A stretch of DNA of 55,533 nt from Clostridiales bacterium (GCA_004551945.1 SFPN01000012.1:1-55533); one strand, 5' to 3'. Positions 40,094 through 49,895 are shown, numbered from the stretch's first letter. A program made the numbers and translations. The notes: generated by a model from the sequence alone, not told the origin.

Positions 40094-41581
40094 ATGAGAT
40101 ATGTCAGCACGAGAAACAAGAACGTCAGCCTCACCGCCAGCCAGGCCATTGCCCAGGGCTTAGCCCGGGACGGCGGCCTGCTCACCCCGGAGGTTCTGCC
40201 TCAGATTACCCCCGCTTTCCTGGAGGAGCTGAAGGGTAAGACCTACGGCCAGCGTGCTGTGGCTGTGATGAAGCTGTTCCTGGAGGACTTTTCCGAGGAG
40301 GAGCTCACCGCCTTCACCCAGGCGGGCTACGCTTCCGACAAGTTCGACGACAGCCGGGTGGCCCCCCTCCACACCCTGGACGAGGGCACCTACTGCCTGG
40401 AGCTGTGGCACGGCCCCACCTCCGCCTTTAAGGACATGGCCCTGCAGCTGCTGCCCCACCTGCTCTCCGCCTCCCTGGTGAAGAACCAGGAGGAAAAGAC
40501 CGTGTGCATCCTGGTGGCCACCTCCGGGGACACCGGCAAGGCCGCCCTGGAGGGCTTTAAAGACGTGGACCGCACCAAGATCCTGGTGTTTTACCCCAAG
40601 GACGGGGTGTCCGAGGTTCAGGCCCTCCAGATGAAGACCCAGGAGGGGAACAACGTGGGGGTCTGCGCCGTCCACGGCAACTTTGACGACGCCCAGACCG
40701 GGGTGAAGATCCTGTTTTCCGATGAGAAGCTCCGGGCAGACCTGGCGGACCGGGGGTACTTCCTGTCCTCCGCCAACTCCATCAACTGGGGCCGTATCCT
40801 GCCTCAGCTGGTGTACTACATCTCCGCCTACTGCGACCTGCTGAACCAGGGGAAGATCCAGATGGGGGAGAAGGTCAACTACTGCGTCCCCACCGGCAAC
40901 TTCGGCAACATTCTGGCCTGCTGGTACGCCGGTCAGATGGGCCTGCCCGTGGGCAAGCTGATCTGCGCCTCCAACAGCAACAACGTGCTCACCGAGTTTA
41001 TCAACACCGGCGTGTACAACAAGAACCGCCCCTTCCACACCACCATGTCCCCCTCCATGGACATTCTGGTGTCCAGCAACTTAGAGCGTCTGCTCTTCGC
41101 CCTCACCGGCCAGGACGACCAGGCGGTGGCGGACTACATGAAGCAGCTGAACGCCACCGGCCGCTATGAGGTCACCCCTGACCTGAAGGCCCGTCTGACC
41201 GAGGACTTCTTCGCCGGCTTCTGTGACGAGGCCACCACCAGCCAGGTGATCCGCACTGTGTGGCAGGACCACCACTACCTGATTGACCCCCACACCGCTG
41301 TTGCCTACCAGGTGATGGAGGAGTACCGGAAGGCCAGCGGAGATACGAGAAAGACCGTGTTCGTCTCCACTGCCAGCCCCTTTAAGTTCTGCGACAGCGT
41401 CCTGCACAGCCTGGGGGTGGAAGAGGTCCGCCAGGGCCTGGACGCTCTGGACCAGCTGGAGGAGGTCTCCGGCCGTCCCGCCCCCAGACCTCTGGCCTCC
41501 CTGCGGAACAAGGACGTCCGCTTCCAGGAGCATGTGGACAAGGAGCAGATGATGGACGTGGTGCTGGAGATGCTGAAATAA
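40094..41581 (+). CDS. thrC: Threonine synthase
   Basis: A 495-aa PLP enzyme converting O-phosphohomoserine to threonine. The N-terminus is MRYVSTRNKNVSLTASQAIA, and the PLP lysine is in HGPTSAFKDMALQLLPHLL (about residue 113). The phosphate-binding ATSGDTGKAALEGF and the long-form C-terminal domain (NRPFHTTMSPSMDILVSSNL) are present. The ATG at 40094 follows GGAAAGGCGTGATCCC and is preferred to a GTG three codons earlier. Only 39 bp separate it from yraN, so no long T-box leader fits here. Confidence 0.95.
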   Translation: MRYVSTRNKNVSLTASQAIAQGLARDGGLLTPEVLPQITPAFLEELKGKTYGQRAVAVMKLFLEDFSEEELTAFTQAGYASDKFDDSRVAPLHTLDEGTYCLELWHGPTSAFKDMALQLLPHLLSASLVKNQEEKTVCILVATSGDTGKAALEGFKDVDRTKILVFYPKDGVSEVQALQMKTQEGNNVGVCAVHGNFDDAQTGVKILFSDEKLRADLADRGYFLSSANSINWGRILPQLVYYISAYCDLLNQGKIQMGEKVNYCVPTGNFGNILACWYAGQMGLPVGKLICASNSNNVLTEFINTGVYNKNRPFHTTMSPSMDILVSSNLERLLFALTGQDDQAVADYMKQLNATGRYEVTPDLKARLTEDFFAGFCDEATTSQVIRTVWQDHHYLIDPHTAVAYQVMEEYRKASGDTRKTVFVSTASPFKFCDSVLHSLGVEEVRQGLDALDQLEEVSGRPAPRPLASLRNKDVRFQEHVDKEQMMDVVLEMLK

Positions 41582-41598
41582 GAACGTGAGGTGATCCG

Positions 41599-42285
41599 GT
41601 GGCACTGTATGTAATGGGAGACACCCACCTGTCCCTGAGCAGCCGGAAGGCCATGGACGTGTTCGGCGGCGTCTGGGAGGGGTACATGGAAAAGCTCACC
41701 CAGGGCCTGTCGGTCCTCCAGCCGGAGGACACCCTGGTGATCGCCGGGGACGTGTCCTGGGGCATGAGCCTGGAGGAGTCGGAACAGGACTTTGCCTGGC
41801 TGAACGCCTGGCCGGGGCGGAAGATCCTCCTGAAGGGCAACCACGACTACTGGTGGAACACCGCGGCCAAGATGGAGCGGTTCTTCCAGGAGAAGGGCTT
41901 TACCACCTTCTCCATCCTCCACAACAACTGCCTGTTTTACGGGGACACCGCCCTCTGCGGCACCCGGGGGTGGTTCTATGAGGAGGAGCAGCAGGGGCAG
42001 AACGCCAAGGTCTTCAACCGGGAGCTGCTGCGCCTGGAGACCTCCCTGAAAGCCGCCGGAGACGCGGAGAAGCTGTGCTTTCTCCACTATCCCCCCTTCT
42101 ATGACGGGTACCGCTGCGACCCCATCCTGGAGCTGCTGGAACGGTACCAGGTGCGGGCCTGCTATTACGGCCATCTCCACGGGGCCAGCCACCGTCTGGC
42201 GGTCCAGGGAGAGCGGTCCGGGGTGGTCTACCGGCTGATTTCGGCGGATTTTCTGAAATTTCGTCCGGAAAAAATCCTGGAATGA
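41599..42285 (+). CDS. Metallophosphoesterase of the calcineurin-like family
   Basis: A 228-aa protein with all the metallophosphoesterase metal motifs: GDTHLS (7-12), AGDVSWGMS, GNHDYWWN, FLHYPPF and the C-terminal GHLHGASH. The substrate is unknown; candidates include cyclic nucleotides, nucleotide pyrophosphates or phosphoproteins. The start is GTG at 41599 after GTGAGGTGATCC. It follows thrC by 17 bp and is probably cotranscribed. Confidence 0.9.
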   Translation: MALYVMGDTHLSLSSRKAMDVFGGVWEGYMEKLTQGLSVLQPEDTLVIAGDVSWGMSLEESEQDFAWLNAWPGRKILLKGNHDYWWNTAAKMERFFQEKGFTTFSILHNNCLFYGDTALCGTRGWFYEEEQQGQNAKVFNRELLRLETSLKAAGDAEKLCFLHYPPFYDGYRCDPILELLERYQVRACYYGHLHGASHRLAVQGERSGVVYRLISADFLKFRPEKILE

Positions 42286-42406
42286 TTAAAAAAAGTCTGG
42301 TAATTCCAGAAGGAATCTGATATTATAGCCTATATATACTGCAATACAATGCCCTTCCAGGCGTTTGTAAGACCTGAAAGAGCGTTTCACAGGAGGAAAA
42401 AAGGAC

Positions 42407-43906
42407 ATGAATGTCAAGAGCGTTGTAGAAAACAAAGAAAAGTTTGAAGTCGAACTGACCGTGGAAGTGGGTCAGGAAGAGTTCGAAGCAGGCATCGAAA
42501 AGGTTTACCGCAAGAGCCGCGGCAACATCAGCGTGCCCGGTTTCCGCAAGGGCAAGGCACCCCGCAAGGTCATCGAGGGCATGTATGGCGCCGGCGTGTT
42601 CTATGAAGACGCCATTGAGGAGCTCTATCCCGAGGCCTGCAGCGCAGCCGTTCAGGAAAAGGGCCTGGACCCTGTGGCACCCCCGCAGGTGGAAATCATC
42701 AGCCTGGGCAAGGAAGGCTTCACCTTCAAGGCCACTGTGACCGTTCGTCCCGAAATCACCCTGAAGCAGTATAAGGGCCTGGAGGCCGACAAGGTCCTGC
42801 CCACCATTACCGAGGACGCCGTGGACAACGAGCTGAAGCAGTACGTGGAGCGCGCCACCCAGCTGGTGGCTGTGGACCGGGCTGCTGAGATGGGCGACAC
42901 CGCCGTCATCGACTACGAAGGCCTGAAGGACGGCGTTGCCTTCCAGGGCGGCACTGCCAAGGGCTACGAGCTGGCTCTGGGCTCCAAGACCTTCATCCCC
43001 GGCTTTGAGGAGCAGGTGGTTGGCATGAAGGCCGGCGACGAGAAGGATGTCAGCCTGTCCTTCCCCGAGGACTATCACGCTGAGGACCTGGCTGGTCAGC
43101 CCGTGGTCTTCAAGGTCAAGTGCATCGAGGTTAAGGAGAAGCAGGCTCCCGCCCTGGACGACGAGTTTGCCAAGGACGTGTCTGAGTTCGACACCCTGGC
43201 TGAGTTCAAGGACGACCTGAAGCAGAAGATCATCGACCGCAACATGGCCCAGAGCGAGGCCAAGTTCCGTCAGGCTCTGCTGGCTCAGCTGTGCGAGCAG
43301 GTGGAGATCGAGCTGCCCGAGGCCATGGTGGAGGTCCAGATCGACCGCTTCCTGGAGAACTACGCTGCCCGTCTGGAGCAGCAGGGCATCTCCCTGGATC
43401 TGTACATGCAGTACATGCAGATGACCAAGGAGCAGATCCGCGAGGACCTGCGGGAGCCCGCCGTCACCCAGATCAAGCAGCAGCTGGCTCTGGACGCCGT
43501 GGCGGCCGCAGAGAACATCGTCATCACCGACGAGGATGTGGACGCTGAGGTGAAGAAGGCCGCTGCCAACCTGAACATGCCCTATGAGCGCGTGGTGGAA
43601 GGTCTGGACCGGGAAGGCCTGAAGAAGGATCTGGCCCGCGACCAGGCTATGGCCGTGGTGGCCACCAGCGCCAAGGCCAACCTGATCAGCGCCGAGGCTG
43701 ACAACGGCGAGATCAAGGTCACCGAGGTGACCAAGGAAGAGGTCGAGGCGGAGAAGGCCGCCAAGGAAGAAGAGAAGAACGAAGAAGAGAAGAAGCCTGC
43801 CAAGAAGACCAGAGCCAAGAAGGCCGCTGCTGAGGGCGAGGAAGCCCCCAAGAAGACCACCCGCAAGAAGAAAGCAGAGCCCGAAGCCGACAAGGCAGAG
43901 GAATAA
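42407..43906 (+). CDS. tig: Trigger factor chaperone with long Lys/Ala-rich C-terminal tail
   Basis: A 499-aa ribosome-associated chaperone. The ribosome-binding N domain has the signature GFRKGKAPRKVIEGMYG (about 46-62), then comes an FKBP-type PPIase domain (DTAVIDYEGLKDGVAFQGGT, about 163-245) and the helical C domain to about 435. The last 60 residues are an added, highly charged tail with repeated KK-A/P/T motifs (KKPAKKTRAKKAAAEGEE), resembling histone-H1-like tails. The start follows CAGGAGGAAAAAAGGAC. It heads the usual tig-clpP-clpX-lon run. Confidence 0.95.
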   Translation: MNVKSVVENKEKFEVELTVEVGQEEFEAGIEKVYRKSRGNISVPGFRKGKAPRKVIEGMYGAGVFYEDAIEELYPEACSAAVQEKGLDPVAPPQVEIISLGKEGFTFKATVTVRPEITLKQYKGLEADKVLPTITEDAVDNELKQYVERATQLVAVDRAAEMGDTAVIDYEGLKDGVAFQGGTAKGYELALGSKTFIPGFEEQVVGMKAGDEKDVSLSFPEDYHAEDLAGQPVVFKVKCIEVKEKQAPALDDEFAKDVSEFDTLAEFKDDLKQKIIDRNMAQSEAKFRQALLAQLCEQVEIELPEAMVEVQIDRFLENYAARLEQQGISLDLYMQYMQMTKEQIREDLREPAVTQIKQQLALDAVAAAENIVITDEDVDAEVKKAAANLNMPYERVVEGLDREGLKKDLARDQAMAVVATSAKANLISAEADNGEIKVTEVTKEEVEAEKAAKEEEKNEEEKKPAKKTRAKKAAAEGEEAPKKTTRKKKAEPEADKAEE

Positions 43907-43960
43907 ATTTCCGTCAGGCGGGGTATCCTTTGCTCTGAATGGAAAAGGAGATCTTATATC

Positions 43961-44542
43961 ATGAGTTTAGTACCCTATGTAGTGGAACAGACGAACCGGG
44001 GAGAACGGTCCTATGACATTTTTTCCCGCTTACTGAACGACCGGATCATCTTCCTGTCGGAAGAGGTGAACGACACCACAGCCAGCTTGGTGGTTGCCCA
44101 GCTGCTGTATCTGGAAGCCCAGAATCCGGATCAGGACATCCAGTTCTATATCAACAGCCCCGGCGGTTCTGTTACGGCGGGAATGGCAATTTACGACACC
44201 ATGCAGTATATCAAGTGCGACGTGTCCACCATCTGCATCGGTATGGCCGCCAGCATGGGCGCGTTCCTGCTGGCCGCGGGCACCAAGGGCAAGCGCATGG
44301 CCCTGCCCAACGCAGAGATCATGATCCATCAGCCCTCCGCCGGCACCCAGGGTCAAATCACCGACATGGCCATTCACCTGAAGCGTCTGGAGACCATCAA
44401 GAAGCGTATGAACCACATCCTTTCGGAAAACACCGGCAAGCCCCTTGATGTGGTCACCGCTGACTGCGAACGGGACAATTTCATGTCCGCGGAAGAAGCT
44501 GTGGCATACGGTCTCATTGATAAAGTGATCGATAAACGCTGA
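43961..44542 (+). CDS. clpP: ATP-dependent Clp protease proteolytic subunit
   Basis: A 193-aa serine peptidase forming the tetradecameric barrel that degrades proteins fed by ClpX. The triad is Ser98 (GMAASMGAFL), His123 (IMIHQPSAG) and Asp172 (CERDNFMS). YYVEQT-type start, INSPGGSVTAGMAIYDTMQY and the C-terminal AVAYGLIDKVI are typical. It lies 54 bp after tig and is followed by a terminator before clpX. Confidence 0.97.
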   Translation: MSLVPYVVEQTNRGERSYDIFSRLLNDRIIFLSEEVNDTTASLVVAQLLYLEAQNPDQDIQFYINSPGGSVTAGMAIYDTMQYIKCDVSTICIGMAASMGAFLLAAGTKGKRMALPNAEIMIHQPSAGTQGQITDMAIHLKRLETIKKRMNHILSENTGKPLDVVTADCERDNFMSAEEAVAYGLIDKVIDKR

Positions 44543-44551
44543 TACGACAAG

Positions 44552-44580
44552 AAAAGGGGGGCGTTCCGGTCCCCCTTTTT
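44552..44580 (+). terminator. Terminator between clpP and clpX
   Basis: AAAAGGGGG (44552-44560) / CCCCCTTTTT (44571-44580). Read-through or a separate promoter is needed for clpX. Confidence 0.8.
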
Positions 44581-44628
44581 CTGCGTTATGCTGAACCCAA
44601 CTGGACTGAAAAAGAGGTGAATGGTTTC

Positions 44629-45945
44629 ATGACCAAAAACGACGAAAAGCGGGCCATCCGCTGCTCCTTCTGCGGCAAGCACCAGGACCAGGTGGCAAAG
44701 ATCATTGCCGGCCCCGGCGCTTACATCTGCAACGAGTGCGTGCATCTGTGCATGGATATCCTGGACGACATGCCGGCGCCGGAGGGGCAGGTTTCCCCGG
44801 ATATGCCCGATATCATCCCCAACCCCAAGGAGATCAAGGCCTATCTGGACGAATACATCGTGGGTCAGGACGCGGCCAAAATCTCCCTGTCGGTTGCCGT
44901 GTACAACCACTATAAGCGCATCTACTTCGGCGGAGGCGACGATGTGGAGCTCCAGAAGAGCAACATCCTCCTGCTGGGCCCCACCGGCAGCGGCAAGACT
45001 CTGCTGGCCCAGACCCTGGCCAAGATCCTGAAGGTTCCCTTCGCCATTGCCGACGCCACCACCCTCACCGAGGCTGGCTACGTGGGCGACGATGTGGAGA
45101 ACATTCTCCTGCGCCTGGTCCAGGCTGCGGACTACGACATTGAGCAGGCCGAGCGGGGGATCATTTACATCGACGAGATGGATAAAATCGCGCGAAAGAG
45201 CGAAAATACTTCTATCACCCGGGACGTGTCCGGCGAGGGCGTGCAGCAGGCCCTGCTGAAGATCCTGGAGGGCACCGTTGCCAACGTCCCCCCTCAGGGC
45301 GGCCGGAAGCATCCCCACCAGGAGTTTATCCAGGTGAACACCCGGAACATCCTCTTCATCTGCGGCGGCGCCTTCGACGGGGTGGAGAAGATCATCGAAA
45401 AGCGGGTGAACCAGAAGGGCATCGGCTTCGGCGCGGAGATCCTGGGCAAGGAGGAGCTGGCCCAGCGGAACGTGCTCAGCCAGATCCAGCCCCACGACCT
45501 GCTGAAGTTCGGCATCATCCCCGAGCTCATCGGCCGTCTGCCGGTGATCACCGCCCTGTCTCCCCTGAGCCGGGAGGACCTGGTGCGCATCCTTACAGAG
45601 CCCAAGAACGCCCTGGTCAAGCAGTACCAGAAGCTCATGGAGTACGACATGGTGGACCTGATCTTCGAGCCCGGCGCTCTGGAGGCCGTGGCCGACAAGT
45701 CCATGGAGCGGGGCATCGGGGCCAGAGGCCTGCGGGCTGTGCTGGAAGAGGTCATGAACCAGATCATGTACGACATCCCCTCCGACGGCTCCATTGTGGA
45801 GGTGCACATCACCCCCGAGAGCGTGAAGGAGGGCGCGGAGCCCAAGCTGATTCGTGACCCGGAGCGGCCGCCCCGGCCCCGGCTGGGCGCTGCGGCCCTG
45901 CGGGCGCAGAACGGCGGCCAGTTCCGCCGGGAGGGTACCGCCTGA
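44629..45945 (+). CDS. clpX: Clp protease ATP-binding subunit ClpX
   Basis: A 438-aa AAA+ unfoldase partner of ClpP. The N-terminal zinc finger has Cys pairs in CSFCGKHQ and CNECVHLC. The AAA+ domain has Walker A GPTGSGKTLLAQTLAK near 116, the pore loop GYVGDDVE, Walker B IIYIDEMDKIAR, and the ClpP-binding IGFGAEILG loop. The start at 44629 follows AAAGAGGTG at a 9-nt spacing; an in-frame GTG at 44617 overlaps that ribosome site and is rejected. Lon follows 116 bp downstream. Confidence 0.97.
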   Translation: MTKNDEKRAIRCSFCGKHQDQVAKIIAGPGAYICNECVHLCMDILDDMPAPEGQVSPDMPDIIPNPKEIKAYLDEYIVGQDAAKISLSVAVYNHYKRIYFGGGDDVELQKSNILLLGPTGSGKTLLAQTLAKILKVPFAIADATTLTEAGYVGDDVENILLRLVQAADYDIEQAERGIIYIDEMDKIARKSENTSITRDVSGEGVQQALLKILEGTVANVPPQGGRKHPHQEFIQVNTRNILFICGGAFDGVEKIIEKRVNQKGIGFGAEILGKEELAQRNVLSQIQPHDLLKFGIIPELIGRLPVITALSPLSREDLVRILTEPKNALVKQYQKLMEYDMVDLIFEPGALEAVADKSMERGIGARGLRAVLEEVMNQIMYDIPSDGSIVEVHITPESVKEGAEPKLIRDPERPPRPRLGAAALRAQNGGQFRREGTA

Positions 45946-46061
45946 GGGGCGGCCCTGCCAACGCAAGAAGAGAAACCGTGGGGCGGAGGGGAAACTCTCC
46001 GCCCCCTGCGTCATATCCAGAGAACCCTCTGGAAACCCGGAACGAAAGGAAGTGAATCCCT

Positions 46062-48482
46062 TTGCCAGAGGAAGAAAAGACCAACTATAAAACCATGACC
46101 ACCCTGGCCCTGCGGGGTCTGACGGTGTATCCCGAGATGATGGTCCACTTTGATGTGGGGCGGGAGGCTTCCATCAAGGCCCTGGAGAAGGCCATGTCCT
46201 CCAACGAGCCCATTTTCCTGGTGGCTCAGAAGGATATCCGGGTGGAAGCCCCGGACCAGAACCAGCTCTTCTCCATGGGCACCGTCTCTGTGGTGCGGCA
46301 GATTCTCCGCCTGCCCGGTAAGTCCATCCGGGTGATGGTGGAGGGGAAGTACCGCGCCCGGCTCCACGCCCTGATCCAGACAGACCCCTATCTGGCAGCG
46401 GAAATTGAGCCGGTGGAAATCCCCCAGAGCTACGAGGGGAAGACCAACTCCCTGCGGGCCGAGGCGGCCATCCGCCAGGCCTATGAGCTCTTTGACCGGT
46501 ACAGCGACCTGACCCCCAAGAACACCTCCGCCGACATGTTGCTGAACATCATGTCCAGCGAGGACGCCGGCTACATTGCCGACTTCATCGCCCAGAACGT
46601 GTCCATGCGGGTGGCGGATAAGCAGTCCATTCTGGAGGAAATCCGTCCGGTCCAGCGTCTGACCAAGATGAACCGCCTGCTCCACCGGGAGGTGGAAATC
46701 CTGGAGATGGAGCAGGGCATCCAGCGCCGGGTCCAGGAGAACATGACCCAGAACCAGAAGGACGCCTTCCTGCGGGAGCAGGTGCGGGTGATCCAGGAGG
46801 AGCTGGGGGAGGACGGAGACAGCGAAATCGCTGCCTACCGCCGCCAGATTGCCGAGGCCAAGCTCCCGGAGGAGGTGGAGGCCAAGCTGCTCAAGGAGGT
46901 CACCCACCTGGAAAAGCAGCCCTTCGGCTCCGCTGAGGCGTCGGTGCTGCGCAACTACCTGGAGGTCTGCCTGGAGCTGCCCTGGACAAAAACCAGCAAG
47001 GAGCGGGTGAACGTCCAGGCCGCCCGAAAAATTCTGGACGCCGACCACTTCGGCCTGGAGGAAGTGAAGGAGCGGATTCTGGAATTTCTGGCTGTGAAGC
47101 AGCTGGCCCCCGACCTGAAGGGCCAGATCCTCTGCCTGGTGGGGCCCCCTGGCGTGGGCAAAACCTCCATCGGCATGTCCGTTGCCCGTGCCCTCAACCG
47201 GAAGCTGGCCCGGATCTCCCTGGGCGGCGTCCACGACGAGGCGGACATCCGGGGCCACCGGAAAACCTATGTGGGGGCCATGCCCGGCCGGATCATCAAC
47301 GCCCTGCGCCAGGCCGGCACCCGGAACCCCCTGCTGCTGCTGGACGAGATCGACAAGCTGGGCAGCGACATGCGGGGCGACCCCGCCGCCGCCCTGCTGG
47401 AGGTGCTGGACACCGAGCAGAACAACGCCTTCCGGGACCACTTTGTGGAGCTGCCCTTCGACCTGTCCGACGTGCTCTTCATCACCACCGCCAACACCAC
47501 CTCCACCATCCCCAAGCCCCTGCTGGACCGGATGGAGGTCATTGAACTGCCCAGCTACACCGACGAGGAAAAGCTGCAGATCGCCAGAAACCACCTGATT
47601 CCCAAGCAGCTCAAGCGCCACGGCCTGAAAAAGAGCCAGCTGAAGCTCACCGACGACGCCATCCGGGAGCTGATCGTGGCCTACACCCGGGAGTCCGGCG
47701 TCCGCATTCTGGAGCGGGAGCTGGGTGCCCTCTGCCGGAAGGCAGCCATGAAAATCGTCTCCGACGGGGTCAAGAGCGTCAGCGTCACCGGGGACACCCT
47801 GGAGCAGTATCTGGGCCCCCGGAAGTACTATCCGGAAAAGAACGGCATGGAAAACCAGGTGGGCCTGGTCAACGGCCTGGCCTGGACCAGCGTGGGCGGC
47901 ACCCTGCTGGAGGCTGAGGTCAACGTGGTGGAGGGCTCCGGCAAGATCGAGCTCACCGGCAACCTGGGCAACGTCATGAAGGAGTCGGCCAAGGCCGCCT
48001 TCAGCTATATCCGCAGCCGTGCCGTCCAGCTGGGGGTGGACCCCGGCTTCTACAAGGAGAAGGACCTGCACATCCACTTCCCCGAAGGGGCGGTGCCCAA
48101 GGACGGCCCCTCCGCCGGCGTCACCATCTGCACCGCCATGGTTTCCGCCCTCACCGGCATCCCCGTCCGGGGTGACGTGGCCATGACCGGGGAGATCACC
48201 CTCCGGGGCCGGGTGCTGCCCATCGGCGGCCTGCGGGAGAAGTCCATGGCCGCCCTGCGCAACGGCATCCACACCGTCATCATCCCCAAGGACAATGAGG
48301 CTGACCTGGAGCGGATCGACCAGACCGTTCGCGGCGCCCTCCGGTTTATCCCCGTGTCCCACGTGGACCAGGTGCTGGCCAACGCTCTGGAGCATCCCCC
48401 CCTGGCCCAGCCCAACGAGACCGGAGAACTGTCTGCCGGGGTGCGCAGCGCGGATACCCACGCCCCCCTGCATCAGGTCTGA
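46062..48482 (+). CDS. lon: ATP-dependent protease Lon
   Basis: An 806-aa AAA+ serine protease for damaged and regulatory proteins. The N-terminal substrate domain (LALRGLTVYPEMMVHFDVGR) runs to about 310. The AAA+ domain has GPPGVGKTSIG near 361 and LLLLDEIDKLGSD. The protease domain carries the catalytic Ser in PKDGPSAGVTICTAM near 683, with the Lys partner downstream. The start is TTG at 46062 after AAAGGAAGTG; no ATG lies nearby in frame with a ribosome site. The C-terminal tail is slightly longer than usual. Order clpX-lon-engB is standard in Firmicutes. Confidence 0.96.
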   Translation: MPEEEKTNYKTMTTLALRGLTVYPEMMVHFDVGREASIKALEKAMSSNEPIFLVAQKDIRVEAPDQNQLFSMGTVSVVRQILRLPGKSIRVMVEGKYRARLHALIQTDPYLAAEIEPVEIPQSYEGKTNSLRAEAAIRQAYELFDRYSDLTPKNTSADMLLNIMSSEDAGYIADFIAQNVSMRVADKQSILEEIRPVQRLTKMNRLLHREVEILEMEQGIQRRVQENMTQNQKDAFLREQVRVIQEELGEDGDSEIAAYRRQIAEAKLPEEVEAKLLKEVTHLEKQPFGSAEASVLRNYLEVCLELPWTKTSKERVNVQAARKILDADHFGLEEVKERILEFLAVKQLAPDLKGQILCLVGPPGVGKTSIGMSVARALNRKLARISLGGVHDEADIRGHRKTYVGAMPGRIINALRQAGTRNPLLLLDEIDKLGSDMRGDPAAALLEVLDTEQNNAFRDHFVELPFDLSDVLFITTANTTSTIPKPLLDRMEVIELPSYTDEEKLQIARNHLIPKQLKRHGLKKSQLKLTDDAIRELIVAYTRESGVRILERELGALCRKAAMKIVSDGVKSVSVTGDTLEQYLGPRKYYPEKNGMENQVGLVNGLAWTSVGGTLLEAEVNVVEGSGKIELTGNLGNVMKESAKAAFSYIRSRAVQLGVDPGFYKEKDLHIHFPEGAVPKDGPSAGVTICTAMVSALTGIPVRGDVAMTGEITLRGRVLPIGGLREKSMAALRNGIHTVIIPKDNEADLERIDQTVRGALRFIPVSHVDQVLANALEHPPLAQPNETGELSAGVRSADTHAPLHQV

Positions 48483-48491
48483 ACAGCATTT

Positions 48492-48519
48492 CCCGCCTTT
48501 CCCTAAGGGGAAAGGCGGG
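48492..48519 (+). other. Hairpin between lon and engB
   Basis: Perfect 12-bp stem CCCGCCTTTCCC / GGGAAAGGCGGG around TAAG, without a T run. It may stabilise the lon mRNA 3' end. Confidence 0.6.
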
Positions 48520-48551
48520 GGAAGCGAACCCAGAGACAGAAGAGGGATCAC

Positions 48552-49166
48552 ATGAAACTGAACACACAAAACGCGGAGTTTATCCGCTCTGCCGCCAAGC
48601 TGGCCGACTGTCCCCGGGACAGCCTGCCCCAGATCGCCTTTGCCGGCCGGTCCAACGTGGGTAAGTCCTCGGTGATCAACCGGCTGCTGGGCCGGAAAAA
48701 CTTCGCCCGGGTGGGGTCCGCCCCCGGCAAGACCACCCACATTAACTACTTCCGCATCGACAAGCAGGTTTACTTTGTGGACCTGCCCGGTTATGGCTAC
48801 GCCAAGGTCTCCAAGCAGGAGCGGGCCCGGTGGGGCCAGCTCATCGGCCAGTGGTTTGACGACGCCAGCCTGCTCACCCTGGGGCTGCTGCTGGTGGACA
48901 TCCGCCACAAGCCCACCGCCGACGACTGCACCATGGCCCAGTGGTTCAAGGCCAGCGGCAAGCCCTTCGTGGTGGTGGCCAACAAGCACGACAAGATTAA
49001 GAAAAGCGAATGGGAGCCCAACGTGGCCCGCATCCGGGAGACCTTGGAGCTGCCCGAGGAGGTGCCGGTGATCTCCTTCTCCGCGGAGAAGGGCACCGGC
49101 CGGGAGGAGCTCATGGGGCTTATTCTGGACCACATCCAGGCGGAAAACGCCGCCGCCCAGGGCTGA
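48552..49166 (+). CDS. engB: Ribosome biogenesis GTPase EngB (YsxC/YihA)
   Basis: A 204-aa GTPase needed for 50S assembly. Motifs: G1 GRSNVGKSSVINRL (about 34-47), the family G2 region GKTTHINYF, G3 DLPGYGYAKV, G4 NKHDKIKKSEW and G5 SAEKGTG. The N-terminus FIRSAAKLADCPRDSLPQIA is typical. The start follows AGAAGAGGGATCAC. Standard position after lon. Confidence 0.96.
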   Translation: MKLNTQNAEFIRSAAKLADCPRDSLPQIAFAGRSNVGKSSVINRLLGRKNFARVGSAPGKTTHINYFRIDKQVYFVDLPGYGYAKVSKQERARWGQLIGQWFDDASLLTLGLLLVDIRHKPTADDCTMAQWFKASGKPFVVVANKHDKIKKSEWEPNVARIRETLELPEEVPVISFSAEKGTGREELMGLILDHIQAENAAAQG

Positions 49167-49187
49167 GAGAAAAGAGGAGAGAGCAAT

Positions 49188-49859
49188 ATGAAACGAACCT
49201 GGGGTGTGTTTCTCTATGCTGTGATGGCGGGCTTCTGCATCGGCCTTGGGGGCACCGTGTTCCTCCGGCTGAAGGATGCCTTTCCCGGGGGCAACGTGGT
49301 GGGGGCCTTCTTCTTCGCCATCGGCCTGTTCGCCATCTGCACCCGGAGCTATAACCTCTTCACCGGCAAGGCCTGTTACCTGTTCGACAACCCCTGGCCG
49401 GGGTACATCATCGACCTGCTGGTGATCTGGCTGGGCAACCTGGCGGGCACCATGCTCATTGCCGCCATGGAGCGGCTCACCGGCATCTGCGGGGCGGAGA
49501 GCGGCATCAACGTCACCGCCCAGGCCCTGGTGGAGGGGAAGATGAACGCCACCTGCCTGAGCCTGTTCCTGCTGGGCTTCCTCTGCAACGTGTGTATCTT
49601 CGCGGCGGTGAACGGATACGCCAATAACCCCCACGAGCTGGGCAAGTACCTGGCCATCTTCCTGGGGGTGACCGTGTTCATCGTCTGCGGCATGGAGCAC
49701 AGCGTGGCGGACATGTACTACTGGGCCGTCTCCGGCACCCTCTACGACGCCCCGGGCCAGTCCCTGCTGCGCCTGGTGGTGATCTCCCTGGGCAACGTGG
49801 CCGGCGGCCTGTTCCTCCGCCTGGGCGAGAAGTGGAAGGAGCACCTGGACAAAGCATAA
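49188..49859 (+). CDS. Formate/nitrite transporter (FNT) family protein
   Basis: A 223-aa membrane protein with about six helices, forming a pentameric channel for formate, nitrite or hydrosulfide. The central His motif is CGMEHSVADMYYW (family FEHSVANM), and the second conserved site is ISLGNVAGGLFLR. The first half-repeat has FTGKACYLFDNPW in place of the usual TGN loop. It is somewhat shorter than typical members (about 260-280 aa). A formate link would fit a fermenting anaerobe with PFOR, but the substrate is not shown. The start follows AGAGGAGAGAGCAAT. Confidence 0.88.
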   Translation: MKRTWGVFLYAVMAGFCIGLGGTVFLRLKDAFPGGNVVGAFFFAIGLFAICTRSYNLFTGKACYLFDNPWPGYIIDLLVIWLGNLAGTMLIAAMERLTGICGAESGINVTAQALVEGKMNATCLSLFLLGFLCNVCIFAAVNGYANNPHELGKYLAIFLGVTVFIVCGMEHSVADMYYWAVSGTLYDAPGQSLLRLVVISLGNVAGGLFLRLGEKWKEHLDKA

Positions 49860-49861
49860 GC

Positions 49862-49895
49862 AAACGCCGAAGGGGAAACCCTTCGGCGTTTTTGT
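49862..49895. terminator. Terminator after the FNT gene
   Basis: Perfect 13-bp stem 49862-49874 / 49879-49891 with loop GAAA, followed on the plus strand by TTGTT; the A-rich start gives a T run on the minus strand as well, serving the convergent gene. Confidence 0.9.
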
